Assembly (NCBI GenBank): GCA_963733135.1
Contig: CAVTBX010000004.1
Span: 1-64,000, forward strand
Direction: 5' to 3'
DNA from: CAVTBX01 sp963733135
Lineage (GTDB): Bacteria; Actinomycetota; Thermoleophilia; Gaiellales; Gaiellaceae
Length of the DNA stretch: 64,000 bases
The translations under genes and the position numbers were made by a program. Of the stretch, positions 36,739 to 45,978 are shown piece by piece. The stretch's first letter is position 1, and each line of letters begins with the position of its first letter. The notes under the pieces were generated by a model. The model was not told the DNA's origin. It saw nothing but the letters and a program-made list of their open reading frames with translations, and made no database searches.

Positions 36739-36806
36739 AGGCTTGATGTGAAATGAGGCGGGGCCGCGGATGCCCACGGGGCGCCAATTTCACATCGAAC
36801 CTCTAG
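36735..36806. repeat. 72-bp CTAG-ended palindromic element, copy 2
   Basis: Twenty-base arms at 36735-36754 and 36787-36806 match with two mismatches (CTAGAGGCTTGATGTGAAAT and its return). The arm sequence differs from copy 1, but the design (CTAG ends, GC-rich centre with ACGGGGCGCCA-like text) is alike. The right arm ends one base before the GTG at 36808. Confidence 0.75.
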
Positions 36807-36807
36807 G

Positions 36808-37290
36808 GTGCCGCGCGTGACTGAGGAGTCCAAGAAGGAGCGGATCGACCGGGAGCTCATCGAGCTCCTGAACGAGCTGAGAGTCGCGCTTCCGGGCGTC
36901 CAGGTCCTCTTCGCGTTCCTCCTCATCGTGCCGTTCTCGAACGGGTACGTCCGGATGACTGCCGTCCAGAAGGACATCTTCTTCGCGACGTTCGTGGCCA
37001 CCGCCCTAGCAACCGCGTTTCTGATCGCGCCGTCGGTGAACCACCGGATCCTGTTTCGCCAGCAGGACAAGGAGCAGCTGCTGGTTCGCTCGAACAAGCA
37101 GTCCATCGTCGGCGTCGCGTTTCTCGCCTTGGCCGTCGTCGGAGCCACAACGCTCATCACCGACGTGATCTTCAGCAGTGTGACGGCGACGCTGACCGCC
37201 CTGGGCCTCGCGCTCGTCCTCGTCGTCCTCTGGTTCGCGATCCCGATCTACCGCCGCATCAAGAGCCCCGGCGAGCGAGAGCAGCCCTGA
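36808..37290 (+). CDS. DUF6328 family membrane protein
   Basis: A 160-residue integral membrane protein with a charged N-terminus (EESKKERIDRELIELLNELRVALPGVQ) and four hydrophobic segments, the pattern of the DUF6328 family. Its function is unknown. GTG 36808 and GTG 36817 are both possible starts. No ribosome site precedes either, because a palindrome ends right there, so the message may be leaderless. It overlaps the convergent glycosylase gene by 32 bases. Confidence 0.8.
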   Translation: MPRVTEESKKERIDRELIELLNELRVALPGVQVLFAFLLIVPFSNGYVRMTAVQKDIFFATFVATALATAFLIAPSVNHRILFRQQDKEQLLVRSNKQSIVGVAFLALAVVGATTLITDVIFSSVTATLTALGLALVLVVLWFAIPIYRRIKSPGEREQP

Positions 37291-37768
37291 CGAGCCCGAG
37301 CGCGTCGGCGAGCAGCTCTCTGTTCGCCGGATCGTTGAGCCAGCCGCTCGCCCCGGATGGGTGGGGAAGCGGGATCGCGATCGCCTCCCCAAGACGCTTC
37401 TCGGTCCCCACGCACGCACCGAGCCTCGCCTCGCCGAGCACCTCGCGCGCCGCCAAGCCCCCGACGGTGAGGACGAGCTCGGGCCGGAGTAGCCTGAGCT
37501 CCCACTCGCGCCAGGGACGGCAGAGCTCGATCTCGCGCGGGGCGGGGGTGCGATCCCCACGCCCGCTGGGCGGCCGCCCCGGATAGCAGCGCGTGACCGA
37601 GCAGCAGTAGAACGTCGCGTAGAACTCGTCCTCCTCGAGCCCGAGCCACCCGCGGAGCGTCCTCCCGGCCCGCCCGCGCCAGGGGCGGCGCTCCTCGCCC
37701 TCCACGATCCCGGGCGCCTGCCCAACGATCAGCGCGCGCTGGCCCGGGCGCCCTTCGAACACGGGCAT
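37259..37768 (-). CDS. Uracil-DNA glycosylase family protein (Fe-S type), true start unclear
   Basis: 169 residues from ATG 37768, with the family motifs VGQAPGIVEGEE, TRCYPG and LPHPSGAS. The pattern TRCYPG...REIELC gives two of the iron-sulphur cysteines. The other two (VCRAC) lie in the same frame upstream of the ATG, at about 37790-37820. That frame is open back to a stop at 37874-37876, but I see no ATG, GTG, TTG or CTG in it. The real protein therefore probably starts further up, behind a sequence error or an unusual codon. It removes uracil from DNA. Confidence 0.75.
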   Translation of the reverse strand: MPVFEGRPGQRALIVGQAPGIVEGEERRPWRGRAGRTLRGWLGLEEDEFYATFYCCSVTRCYPGRPPSGRGDRTPAPREIELCRPWREWELRLLRPELVLTVGGLAAREVLGEARLGACVGTEKRLGEAIAIPLPHPSGASGWLNDPANRELLADALGLVRAALARRGS

Positions 37769-37954
37769 GGATTCGAGCGGGAAGCCTGCCTCCGCACACG
37801 CGCGGCATACACGGTTGTCCCGCTGGAGAGAGGCGAGGGACCGGTAGTGGGTTCGGCGGCTGACGGCGGGAGCCTAAAGAGCATGCACCGCCGCCCGCCT
37901 GTCGCTCTCCTGCGTCGGACGCCTCCTCCGCGTGTGGCACGATGTGGCCCGCGC

Positions 37955-38044
37955 GGAGAGGTGTCCGAGCTGGCCTAAGGAGCGCGACTGGAAATCGCGT
38001 ACTCGGCGAAAGCTGGGTCGCGGGTTCGAATCCCGCCCTCTCCG
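37955..38044 (+). tRNA. tRNA-Ser(GGA)
   Basis: A 90-base class II tRNA. The acceptor GGAGAGG pairs with CCTCTCC and the discriminator is G. The anticodon loop CTGGAAA gives GGA (codons UCC and UCU). It has a long variable arm and T arm GCGGGTTCGAATCCCGC. A 183-bp palindromic element begins two bases after it. Confidence 0.95.
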
Positions 38045-38046
38045 CT

Positions 38047-38229
38047 TAGGAGGGTTCGACGAAACAGCCGTTGTGCCGCCTGGTCGTGCTGCACGTCCCG
38101 ATACGGCGTCCTCAGTCGCACGCATCCGCGTCCAGACTCCACGTACGACCGCTCCCTGCGTCTTTGCGTGGAAACTGGACGCGCAGGCGGACGACCAAGC
38201 AACGAAGACCGCTTCGTCAAACCCTCCTA
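38047..38229 (+). repeat. 183-bp long imperfect palindrome beside tRNA-Ser(GGA): MITE-like element or structured RNA
   Basis: Outer arms of 17 bases (38047-38063 and 38213-38229) match with one mismatch. Inside, TGGTCGT pairs with ACGACCA and CGTTG with CAACG. A second 17-base arm pair (38127-38143 and 38167-38183) matches at 15 positions around a 23-base loop. The whole could fold into one long interrupted hairpin. It lies between a tRNA and a response regulator gene and contains no gene. It may be a non-autonomous mobile element or a regulatory RNA. Confidence 0.65.
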
Positions 38230-38256
38230 GACTGCCTCGGTCGTGAGCCGCCGCCT

Positions 38257-38709
38257 GTGAGCACGACGTCGGAAGCTGCGGCGGTTCGCGTCCTCGTCGT
38301 CGACGACGAGCCTGCGATCCGCCTCCTGTGCCGTGTGAACCTCGAGGCCTCCGGCATGGAAGTCTTCGAAGCGGAGGACGGTGAGGCCGCCCTGAGCGCC
38401 GCGCGGCGACACAGCCCCGACCTGATCCTCCTCGACGTGATGATGCCCTCGAGAGACGGTTGGGACGTTGCGCGCAAGCTGACGGAGGCTCAAGGCCCGC
38501 CGATCGTCTTCCTGACTGCGCTCGCAGACGACTCGGCTCGAGTGAAGGCGTACGAGCACGGGGCCGTGGGCTACATCCTGAAGCCGTTCGATCCCGTTGC
38601 GCTCGCCGAATTCGTGAAACGGACGATCAGCCGGATCAACCGCGGCGAGCTCGAGGCGCTCAGGCACACGATCTTCTCGAGCGGCGGTGACCTCCATGTC
38701 GAGTCGTAG
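38257..38709 (+). CDS. Single-domain response regulator
   Basis: 150 residues with a receiver domain only: VLVVDDEPAIR (acidic pocket), the phosphorylated Asp in LILLDVMMPSRDG, Thr in VFLTALAD and Lys in ILKPFDP. The tail of about 25 residues has no DNA-binding domain, so it signals through a partner. The GTG 38257 start begins VSTTSEAAAVRVLVVDDE. The histidine kinase gene starts within its last codons, so the two are surely a pair. Confidence 0.9.
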   Translation: MSTTSEAAAVRVLVVDDEPAIRLLCRVNLEASGMEVFEAEDGEAALSAARRHSPDLILLDVMMPSRDGWDVARKLTEAQGPPIVFLTALADDSARVKAYEHGAVGYILKPFDPVALAEFVKRTISRINRGELEALRHTIFSSGGDLHVES

Positions 38710-41221
38710 CGCCGCAGCCGATGCACCGCGTGGCGAGAGTCGCCCCAGGCCGTCTCGGCCGGACTTGAGAGGACTCGCGCTCGGTCTGTTCATCGGTGTC
38801 GGAGGCCCGGTCGCCGTGACGGCGATCGCCGCGGTCGACGAAGTGCGGCCGATCCTCCCGGGCCTGCTCTACGTGCTCTCGATCGCGCTCGCGACCGCGG
38901 TCGGGGGTCTTGCGCCCGGGCTCATATCCAGTGCTCTCTCGACCGTCCTTTTGGACTACTACTTCCTCGAGTACGACGAACGGTCGATCGACCCGTGGTC
39001 GCTCGAGGACGGCCTCGCGCTCTCTGCGTTCATCGTCGCCTCGATCGCGATGACCCAGATCATCTCGTGGCTTCGGCATGCCCGGAAGGCGGCCGAGCGG
39101 GCGCGAGTCGCCGAGTCCGAGGCCAGGATGCTGAGCGAGGAGGCGACGGAGCGCATCGTCTGGCTCCAGCGGGCGACCGCCGCGCTCGCGGAGGCCGTCA
39201 CGCCGCAAGAGGTGCTGAACGCCATCGTGGCCGAGGGAATCGTGGCCTCGGAGGCCCGCGCCGGGCTGATCGGCCTGGTCGCCGACGACGGGGAGACGGT
39301 CGAGATCGTCGCCTCGCACGGGTACGCCCCGCAGACGCTCGAAGGCTGGGGGCGCTTCGCTCTCGCCGGCCCGTTTCCGTTCTCCGAGGTGATCCGCTCC
39401 GGGCGAGCCGTTCTTCTTCCGAAGCAGCGAGGAGCTGGCCGAGCGGTTTCCGGACATTCCTCTCGCACCGTTCGAGACGCACGGCTTCACGGCGCTTCCG
39501 ATCCCGATCGGCGGGCGGACCAGCCGGCGCGCTCGGCCTCTCGTTCTCGGGTGTTCGCGAGTCCTCCCCCGAGCAGCGCGAGACCGAGATGTCGCTTGCC
39601 CGCATGGCCGGTCAGGCACTGGAGCGAGCGCGGCTCAACGAGGCAGGTGAGAAGCTTCGCAGGCGCCTGGCCTTCATGGCCGAGGCAAGCACACTGCTTG
39701 CGTCCTCGCTCGACTACGAGAAGACGCTCACGCGACTGACCGAGCTCGTCGTTCCGAGTCTCGCGGACTGGTGCACGATCGACATCGTCGCCGAGGAGGG
39801 CGGGATCCAGCGGCTCGCGGTGGCGCATCAGGATCCCGCCAAGCTCAAATGGGCGCTGGAGCTTCAAGAGCGCTATCCGCCGGATCCGGACGCGCCCTTC
39901 GGAGTCCCTCGAGTGCTTCGCACGGGCGAGCCAGACTTCATGCCCGAGATCCCGGACGAGCTCCTCGAGCTCGCCGCCGAGGGTGACGAGGAGTTCCTCG
40001 AGATCATCCGCCAGCTCGGCCTGCGCTCGTCGATGATCGTGCCGCTCATTGCCCGCCGGCGCACGCTTGGAGCGCTGACACTGATCGCGGCCGAGTCCGG
40101 CCGGATCTATGACGAGGGCGACCTCGAGCTCGCCAACGAGCTCGCGCGACGAGCCGCCGTCGCAGTCGACAACGCCAGGCTCTTCGACGAGTCCGCACGG
40201 AGAGCCGAGGCAGCGAGGGCGCTCGCGTACACGGCCGACGGCGTCATCCTCGTCGACCCCGAGGGCGTGATCCGGTTCTGGAATCCCGCTGCCGCCGCCA
40301 TCACCGGTACGAGCGAGGCCGACGCGCTCGGACACGCAGCTGCGGATGTCGTTCCGGCCTGGGCTGCAATCTCGTCGCAGATCGAGCTCGGAACCGGTCA
40401 GGATGCACCGGCCCGCAGCATCCGCGTGCCGATCCGTCGCGCCGATGACGAGCGCTGGGTGTCGGTCTCCGCGGTCGACTTCGGCGACGGCTGCGTCTAC
40501 GCGCTCCGCGACATCACGGAAGAGGAGGCGCTCGAGCGCGCGCGCAGCGACTTCGTCTCGACCGCCTCACACGAGCTCAGGACGCCGCTCGCGGCGGTCT
40601 ACGGCGCCGCACGGACGCTGCGCCGGGCGGAGCTCGAGCTCGACGAGGCCGATCGGGAGGCGTTCCTCGACATGATCGAGTCGGAGGCCGACCGGCTCGC
40701 GCGCATCGTCAACCAGATTCTTCTCGCGGGGCAGCTCGACGCGGGCGAGATCGACGCCGAAGGGCGATGCGACCCGGTGCCCGTCGTGTCGAGCGTTCTC
40801 GAGTCGGCCGCAGTGCGCGCCCCGGAGTCGCGTCGAGCTTGCCTTCGATCCGCCCGCGTCGTTTCCGGAGCTCGCCTGCGACGAGAATCGCTTCCGGCAG
40901 GTGCTCGTCAACCTGGTCGAGAACGCGATCAAGTACTCGCCCGACGGCGGCGAGGTGCGCGTGGCGCTGGCCGAGCGTACCGGCCGCGCCCGCGTCGAGG
41001 TCTCGGATCGCGGGCTCGGCGTCCCGGAGGCGAGCGCGAGCGGATCTTCGAGAAGTTCTACCGCCTCGACCCGAGCTTGAGGCGAGGCGTCGGGCGGCAC
41101 CGGGCTCGGGCTGTACATCTCACGCGAGCTCGCGGAGCGAATGCACGGGCGGCTGTGGCATGAGGGCCGAGACGACGGAGGCTCGACCTTCGTCGTCGAG
41201 CTGCCGCTCTTCCGCAGCTGA
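38696..41221 (+). pseudogene. DUF4118-GAF-GAF-PAS sensor histidine kinase with about five frameshifts
   Basis: After joining frames the kinase has about 841 codons. It has a KdpD-like DUF4118 membrane region (about 25-130), two GAF domains, a PAS domain (ADGVILVDPEGVIRFWNPAA), HisKA (STASHELRTPLAAVYG) and HATPase with NLVENAIKYSPDGG, VEVSDRGLG and GTGLGLYIS. Shifts are needed near 39411 (+1), 39524 (+1), 40821 (+1), 41031 (-1) and 41091 (+1). The net of +3 keeps the total at a multiple of three. The reading sense between shifts is excellent, so these look like sequence errors, although five in one gene could mean decay. ATG 38696 overlaps the response regulator; GTG 38687 is the alternative start. 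Confidence 0.82.
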
Positions 41222-41233
41222 CCGCCCGGTGCT

Positions 41234-41884
41234 CTATCCGGCCTCGGCGGCCAGGAATGCGACGAGGTTGGCGAGGTCCTCCTCGGAGAGCTGCTCGCCG
41301 TAGTCCTGGGGCATGATCCCCTCCCCGAACCCCTCGGTTATCTCGGAGTTCGGGTCGACGATCTGCATCTCGATCTCGTCGGGACTCTTTCCGGGCAGCA
41401 CTTCGTCCAGGCTCGGGCCGACCGCGCCCGAGGCTTCCGCGGCCGCAAGGGCATGACACGACCCGCAGCCGGCGCTCGCAAAGACCTCGCCGCCGGCGGC
41501 CGGATCGCCCTCGGCCCCACCACCGCCTGTCTCGCCTGTCTCGCCGGTTTCGCCCGTCTCCCCCGGCTCGGTCTCGCCCGTCTCGCCGGCCTGCGTGTCG
41601 GCCGGGGTGGTCGGCTCCTCGTCGACCGCCTCGCCGTGGGCTTCCCCGAAGTCGTGTGACTCGCCGAGCGCCTCGACGGCGACCAGCATCCCGATGACGA
41701 GCAGGATCGTGACCGCGAAGAACGCCCCCATGCGCCTGCTCGGAAAGTCCGGCCGGCGACGCGGGATCACGATCGACACGACGAGCGCGAAGATGACGAG
41801 CGCTCCGGCCACGAGGCCGAGGATGAGATCGCTGGCCCCGCTCGAGAGGGCGAAGGTGGTCGCGGTCTCGGTCACGCGGCGCAT
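41234..41884 (-). CDS. Membrane-anchored c-type cytochrome with Gly-Glu-Thr repeat linker
   Basis: 216 residues. Two hydrophobic segments (LILGLVAGALVIFALVVSIVI and MGAFFAVTILLVIGMLVAVE) are followed by a flexible linker with tandem GET repeats (about residues 97-120). The haem domain has CGSCH near 140 and Met in EGIMPQDYG. The haem domain is paralogous to the lipoprotein cytochrome at 5626-6033 (shared pattern PNSEITEGF...LANLVAFL). The membrane part resembles a small oxidase-associated subunit, so it may carry electrons to a terminal oxidase. No oxidase genes are in the window. It is divergent from uppP across 15 bases. Confidence 0.87.
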   Translation of the reverse strand: MRRVTETATTFALSSGASDLILGLVAGALVIFALVVSIVIPRRRPDFPSRRMGAFFAVTILLVIGMLVAVEALGESHDFGEAHGEAVDEEPTTPADTQAGETGETEPGETGETGETGETGGGGAEGDPAAGGEVFASAGCGSCHALAAAEASGAVGPSLDEVLPGKSPDEIEMQIVDPNSEITEGFGEGIMPQDYGEQLSEEDLANLVAFLAAEAG

Positions 41885-41899
41885 ACCATACTGGCCCGG

Positions 41900-42838
41900 A
41901 TGAGCCGCGTCGGGATCTTCCTCGTCGCCGGCGCGGCCCTCGTCGTCGCGCTCGTGCTGACCGTCGCCGGGATCGGCGACCGCGCCGACGCACTCCCGAA
42001 CTGGCAGGCGCTCGTCCTCGGCGTCGTGCAGGGGGCGACCGAGCTCCTGCCCATCTCGTCGTCAGGACACCTGATCCTCGTGCCGTGGCTCGGCGAGTGG
42101 ACTTACCTCGAGACCTACGAGGACTTCAACAAGACGTTCGACGTGGCTCTCCACCTCGGGACGCTCCTCGCGGTCGTTGCCTACTTCCGCCGGGATCTGG
42201 CAGCCCTCGTCGCGGCGCTTTGGCGAAGCCTGCGTGGGCGCCGGATCGAGACGGCCGAGGAGCGGGTGGCCTGGTTCGTCGTGGTCGCGACCATCCCGGC
42301 GGCCGTCGTCGGCGCGGTCTTCGAGGACGCGATCGACACGAACCTCGGCGACCCGTGGCAGATCGCCATCCTCCTCGCCGTCTTCGCGATCCTCCTCTGG
42401 CTGAGCGACCGCACCCCCCCGAGGCGGCGGATGGACGAGATCGGCTGGTGGGGTGCGATCGGCGTCGGGCTCGCCCAGTGCCTGTCGCTCGCGCCCGGCA
42501 CCTCTCGCTCGGGAGTCACGATCACCGCGTCGCGCTTCCTCGGCCTCGACCGCGACTCGGCCGCCCGCCTCTCGTTCCTGCTGCTCGTCCCGATCACGTT
42601 CGGCGCGGTGCTCCTGAAGGGCGTCAAGGACGTGCTGCTCGGAGATCTCCCACCGGGCATGGTCGGCCCGTTCGTCGTCGGGACGATCGCCTCTGCCGTC
42701 ACGGGGTTCGTGGCGATCGCGGCCCTGCTCGGCTACGTCCGCCGAAACACGTACTCGGTGTTCGTCGTCTACCGCCTGATCGCAGCCGCCATCGTGGCGC
42801 TCCTGATCCTCACAGGGGTTCGCGAGGCAACGTTCTGA
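41900..42838 (+). CDS. uppP: Undecaprenyl-diphosphatase
   Basis: 312 residues of a polytopic UppP/BacA phosphatase, which recycles the undecaprenyl carrier for cell wall synthesis and gives bacitracin tolerance. Both family signatures are present, GATELLPISSSGHL and LAPGTSRSGVT, with about eight membrane segments. The start at ATG 41900 gives an extra N-terminal helix compared with the E. coli form. A weak CTCCG/CGGAG hairpin follows the stop at about 42848. Confidence 0.93.
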   Translation: MSRVGIFLVAGAALVVALVLTVAGIGDRADALPNWQALVLGVVQGATELLPISSSGHLILVPWLGEWTYLETYEDFNKTFDVALHLGTLLAVVAYFRRDLAALVAALWRSLRGRRIETAEERVAWFVVVATIPAAVVGAVFEDAIDTNLGDPWQIAILLAVFAILLWLSDRTPPRRRMDEIGWWGAIGVGLAQCLSLAPGTSRSGVTITASRFLGLDRDSAARLSFLLLVPITFGAVLLKGVKDVLLGDLPPGMVGPFVVGTIASAVTGFVAIAALLGYVRRNTYSVFVVYRLIAAAIVALLILTGVREATF

Positions 42839-42942
42839 CAGGTAGGACTCCGCCGCCGGAGCGCGTAGGACTTCCGGCCCTTGCCGGACTGCGATTCCTA
42901 TGTGACTGTCAATGGAGGACATCCTCTGGCCAGGGGCCTCTC

Positions 42943-45933
42943 TTGAGACGACGTATTGCCATCGGACTTGCTGCGTTCGCCTGCGCGACGGTCGTGTGCG
43001 CGCCGGCTCTCGCGCAGGATGTCGAGCCGCGGCTTCCGGCTGCTGCCCGGGCTCTCGAGCGCGCTGGGGCCGAGGTCGCCTATCGCGGCGGCGTTGTGCG
43101 CTTCCTGGGAACGCGTGCTGGACGGCCTCTCGCGCGGCCCACGGGTTTCGGCCCGGCCGCCTCACCGGCAGCCGTCGCGCGCGCGTTCCTCCTGAGACAG
43201 GCGCGCTCGTTCAGGCTCCAGGGGCGCTCGCACTCGCTCCGGGTCGTGCGGGTGCAGAAGGCGCCCCACCGTCGCTCGGTCGTCCGGCTCCGGCAGCTCT
43301 ACCGCGGAGTTCCAGTGCTCGCCGGAGATCTCGTCGTGAATCTCGACGCGCGTCGGAACGTCCTCTCTGCCGGCGGGGAGACCACCCCAGGTCGTCGCCT
43401 CTCCATCCGGCCGCGAATCTCCGCCTCACGCGCGGGCGAAACCGCGGCGTGGCTCGTGTCGAACGCCGAGGGGCTCCGGCCCTCGAGCCTGCGCGTCGCG
43501 AGGCCCGAGCTCTGGATCTACGACTCCGAGCTTCTGGGGTCTCCTCGACCCGCGCGTCGTCTCCTCGTCTGGCGCACAGAGGTCACGTCGCCGGCCAGGC
43601 CGGACGTTCGCGAGCTCGTGCTCGTGAATGCGAAGACAGGCGAGCTCGTCCTCCAGTTCAGCCGGGTCGCGGAGGCCAAGACCCGCCAGGTCTGCGACGC
43701 CCTCGGAAGCCAAGCCCGCGTCCCTTGCCACGCGCCCTACCAGCGCCAGGAGGGCGGCCCAGCGTCAGCTACCGCTGAGGTGAACGACGCCTACGTTCGC
43801 TCGGGAGTCGTCTACGACTACTTCAAAAGCCGCTTCGACCGGGATTCGATCGACAACGCGGGTCTCGTCCTCAAGCAGACCGTGCGGTACTGCGAGGGCG
43901 GCTGCCCGTATCGGAACGCGTTCTGGAACGGCCAGCAGGCGGTCTACGGGCCCGGCTACGCCTCGGCCGACGACGTCGTAGGCCACGAGCTCGCACACGG
44001 GATCACCGAGCGGACCGCCGGGCTCTTCTCCTGGTTCCAGGCGGGTGCGATCAACGAGTCGCTCTCGGATGTCTTCGGCGAGCTCATCGACCATTCGTCC
44101 GCCACCGGAAACGACGCTCCCGAAGTGCGATGGCTCATGGGTGAAGACCTGCCGGACGGCGCGATCCGCAGCATGAGCGATCCGACGCTCTATGACGACC
44201 CGGATCGGATGACGAGCTCCTTGTACGAGTCTGGCATCGATCCCGACACCGGCGAGATCGTCGACGCAGGCGGCGTGCACACGAACAGCGGCGTCAACAA
44301 CAAGGCGGCGGCGCTCATGACGGACGGCGGGACGTTCAACGGCCGAACCGTCACCGCACTCGGGCCGGAGCGCGTCGCGGCGATCTACTACGAGGTGATG
44401 ACGAACCTCCTCACCTCGGGCAGCGACTACGTGGATCTCTACCACGCCCTTGGCCAGGCCTGCCAGAACCTGGTCGGGACACACGGCATCGCGGCGACCG
44501 ACTGCGCGGAGGTGGAGGACGCTGCGCTCGCGGTCGAGCTGAACGCGCAGCCCGCCGGCGGCGCCTTCCCAGCCGTGCCCGACGCTCCCGTGTGTCCTTC
44601 GGGGCAGGTTCCAGCCGACCTCTTCTACGACAACATGGAGGGCGCCTCGAACTGGAGCGCGCAATCGATGCTCGGCCCGAACACGTGGAGCTTCACAAGC
44701 GGCTACGCCACGAGCGGGCAGGTCGCGCTCTACACCCCGGATCAGACCGCGAGGGCGGATGCAGCCGTGGTGCAGACGCAGGGCATCGCGATCCCCGCGG
44801 GCTCGTCCGCGTATCTGCGCTTCGATCAGGCGCTCGACACGGAGATCGGCTACGACCCGGACATCGACGACTTCCGGATCGTCGACGGCGGGGTGGTCGA
44901 GTACTCGATCGACGACGGCGCGACGTGGGTCGACGCGGAGCCGCTCATGACGCCGGCCGACAACGGCTACCTCGGCCCGATCTCGCCCACGACCTTCACC
45001 GACAACCCGCTCGCAGACCGTCAGTCCTATGGCGGCGCCACGGGCGGCTTCCTCGCCTCGCGCCTGGATCTGACGAGCCTCGCGGGCAGCACGGTGACGT
45101 TCAGGTTCCGCTTCGCGACCGACACCAACACGCCGCCGGGCTACTTCGGCTGGCTGATCGACGACGTCAGGCTCTACACATGCGCCGACGGCGTGCGGCC
45201 CGGCCCGACGGGCTCGAACGCGCTCGCCAACCCAGGCTTCGAGTGGGACGACGACGACGACGCTCGCGCCGATTCCTGGCGAGGCAGCACCGCGGCTCTA
45301 CGAATGCCCGCCCCGCACCGCTCGGGCGAGTACTCGGTGCGCCTCCAGGCCGCTGACCTCGACGACAACTCGACGAGCCAGCGGGTTCCTGCCGTGCCGT
45401 TCGGCAACTACCGGGCGGGCGCCTGGGTGAACATCCCTTCGACCGCGCTGGAGGTGAGCGTCGTGGTGCAGGTGCAGTGGCTGAACGCCGCCGGTGGGGT
45501 CGTCTCCGCGCAGTCGATCCGGAGCTTCACGAACGACACGGGGGGTGCCTGGGTGAACGCGACCGCCGTCGTGGTCGCGCCGCCGGGCGCGAGCGGCGCG
45601 CGGCTCGAGCTCGACCAGCGGCGCACGGGGTATCCGGCCTACGTGGACGACGCGATCGTCGAGAGCGTCGCCGACACGTTCGAGCCACAGACGACGCTGA
45701 CGTCCGGCGCCAAGGGAACGACCTCGTCGAAGCGCGCCCGGTTCACCTTCGTGTCGAACGAGCCTGGCTCGACGTTTCAGTGCAAGCGCGACCGCAGGGC
45801 CTGGGCGAGCTGCGCCAGCCCGAAGACGTACGCCGGCCTGTCGAAAGGCAAGCACAGCTTCCGCGTGCGCGCCATCGACCACGCCGGGAACGTCGATCGG
45901 ACGCCGGCCGCGAGGAGCTGGCGGCGAAGGTAG
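42943..45933 (+). CDS. Secreted thermolysin-like (M4) metalloprotease with C-terminal accessory domains
   Basis: 996 residues from TTG 42943, which directly precedes a signal peptide (RRRIAIGLAAFACATVVCAPALA); CAGGGG lies before it. The FTP/PepSY-type propeptide spans about 30-250. The catalytic domain has HELAH near 348, the zinc Glu in NESLSDVFGE near 370 and VHTNSGVNNKAAALM near 444. The C-terminal parts are a MAM-like sheet domain (YDNMEGASNWSAQ...GWLIDDVRLYTC), a carbohydrate-binding-like jelly roll, and an Ig-like domain ending GKHSFRVRAIDHAGNVDRTPA. It is exported and probably degrades extracellular protein. The large frame upstream of the TTG is only an overlap with uppP. Confidence 0.88.
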   Translation: MRRRIAIGLAAFACATVVCAPALAQDVEPRLPAAARALERAGAEVAYRGGVVRFLGTRAGRPLARPTGFGPAASPAAVARAFLLRQARSFRLQGRSHSLRVVRVQKAPHRRSVVRLRQLYRGVPVLAGDLVVNLDARRNVLSAGGETTPGRRLSIRPRISASRAGETAAWLVSNAEGLRPSSLRVARPELWIYDSELLGSPRPARRLLVWRTEVTSPARPDVRELVLVNAKTGELVLQFSRVAEAKTRQVCDALGSQARVPCHAPYQRQEGGPASATAEVNDAYVRSGVVYDYFKSRFDRDSIDNAGLVLKQTVRYCEGGCPYRNAFWNGQQAVYGPGYASADDVVGHELAHGITERTAGLFSWFQAGAINESLSDVFGELIDHSSATGNDAPEVRWLMGEDLPDGAIRSMSDPTLYDDPDRMTSSLYESGIDPDTGEIVDAGGVHTNSGVNNKAAALMTDGGTFNGRTVTALGPERVAAIYYEVMTNLLTSGSDYVDLYHALGQACQNLVGTHGIAATDCAEVEDAALAVELNAQPAGGAFPAVPDAPVCPSGQVPADLFYDNMEGASNWSAQSMLGPNTWSFTSGYATSGQVALYTPDQTARADAAVVQTQGIAIPAGSSAYLRFDQALDTEIGYDPDIDDFRIVDGGVVEYSIDDGATWVDAEPLMTPADNGYLGPISPTTFTDNPLADRQSYGGATGGFLASRLDLTSLAGSTVTFRFRFATDTNTPPGYFGWLIDDVRLYTCADGVRPGPTGSNALANPGFEWDDDDDARADSWRGSTAALRMPAPHRSGEYSVRLQAADLDDNSTSQRVPAVPFGNYRAGAWVNIPSTALEVSVVVQVQWLNAAGGVVSAQSIRSFTNDTGGAWVNATAVVVAPPGASGARLELDQRRTGYPAYVDDAIVESVADTFEPQTTLTSGAKGTTSSKRARFTFVSNEPGSTFQCKRDRRAWASCASPKTYAGLSKGKHSFRVRAIDHAGNVDRTPAARSWRRR

Positions 45934-45978
45934 TCCGGGCCGGGCCCCACGTCGGCGGGCCGGAGTAGTGTCCAGCGG

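Noticed and set aside
42085..42942. N-terminal extension of the M4 protease frame to 1282 residues
   Set aside because: The extra part is uppP read in another frame. The signal peptide directly after TTG 42943 marks the real start.
42839..42942. Riboswitch upstream of the M4 protease
   Set aside because: Only small GC hairpins are present, and no known riboswitch core was recognised.
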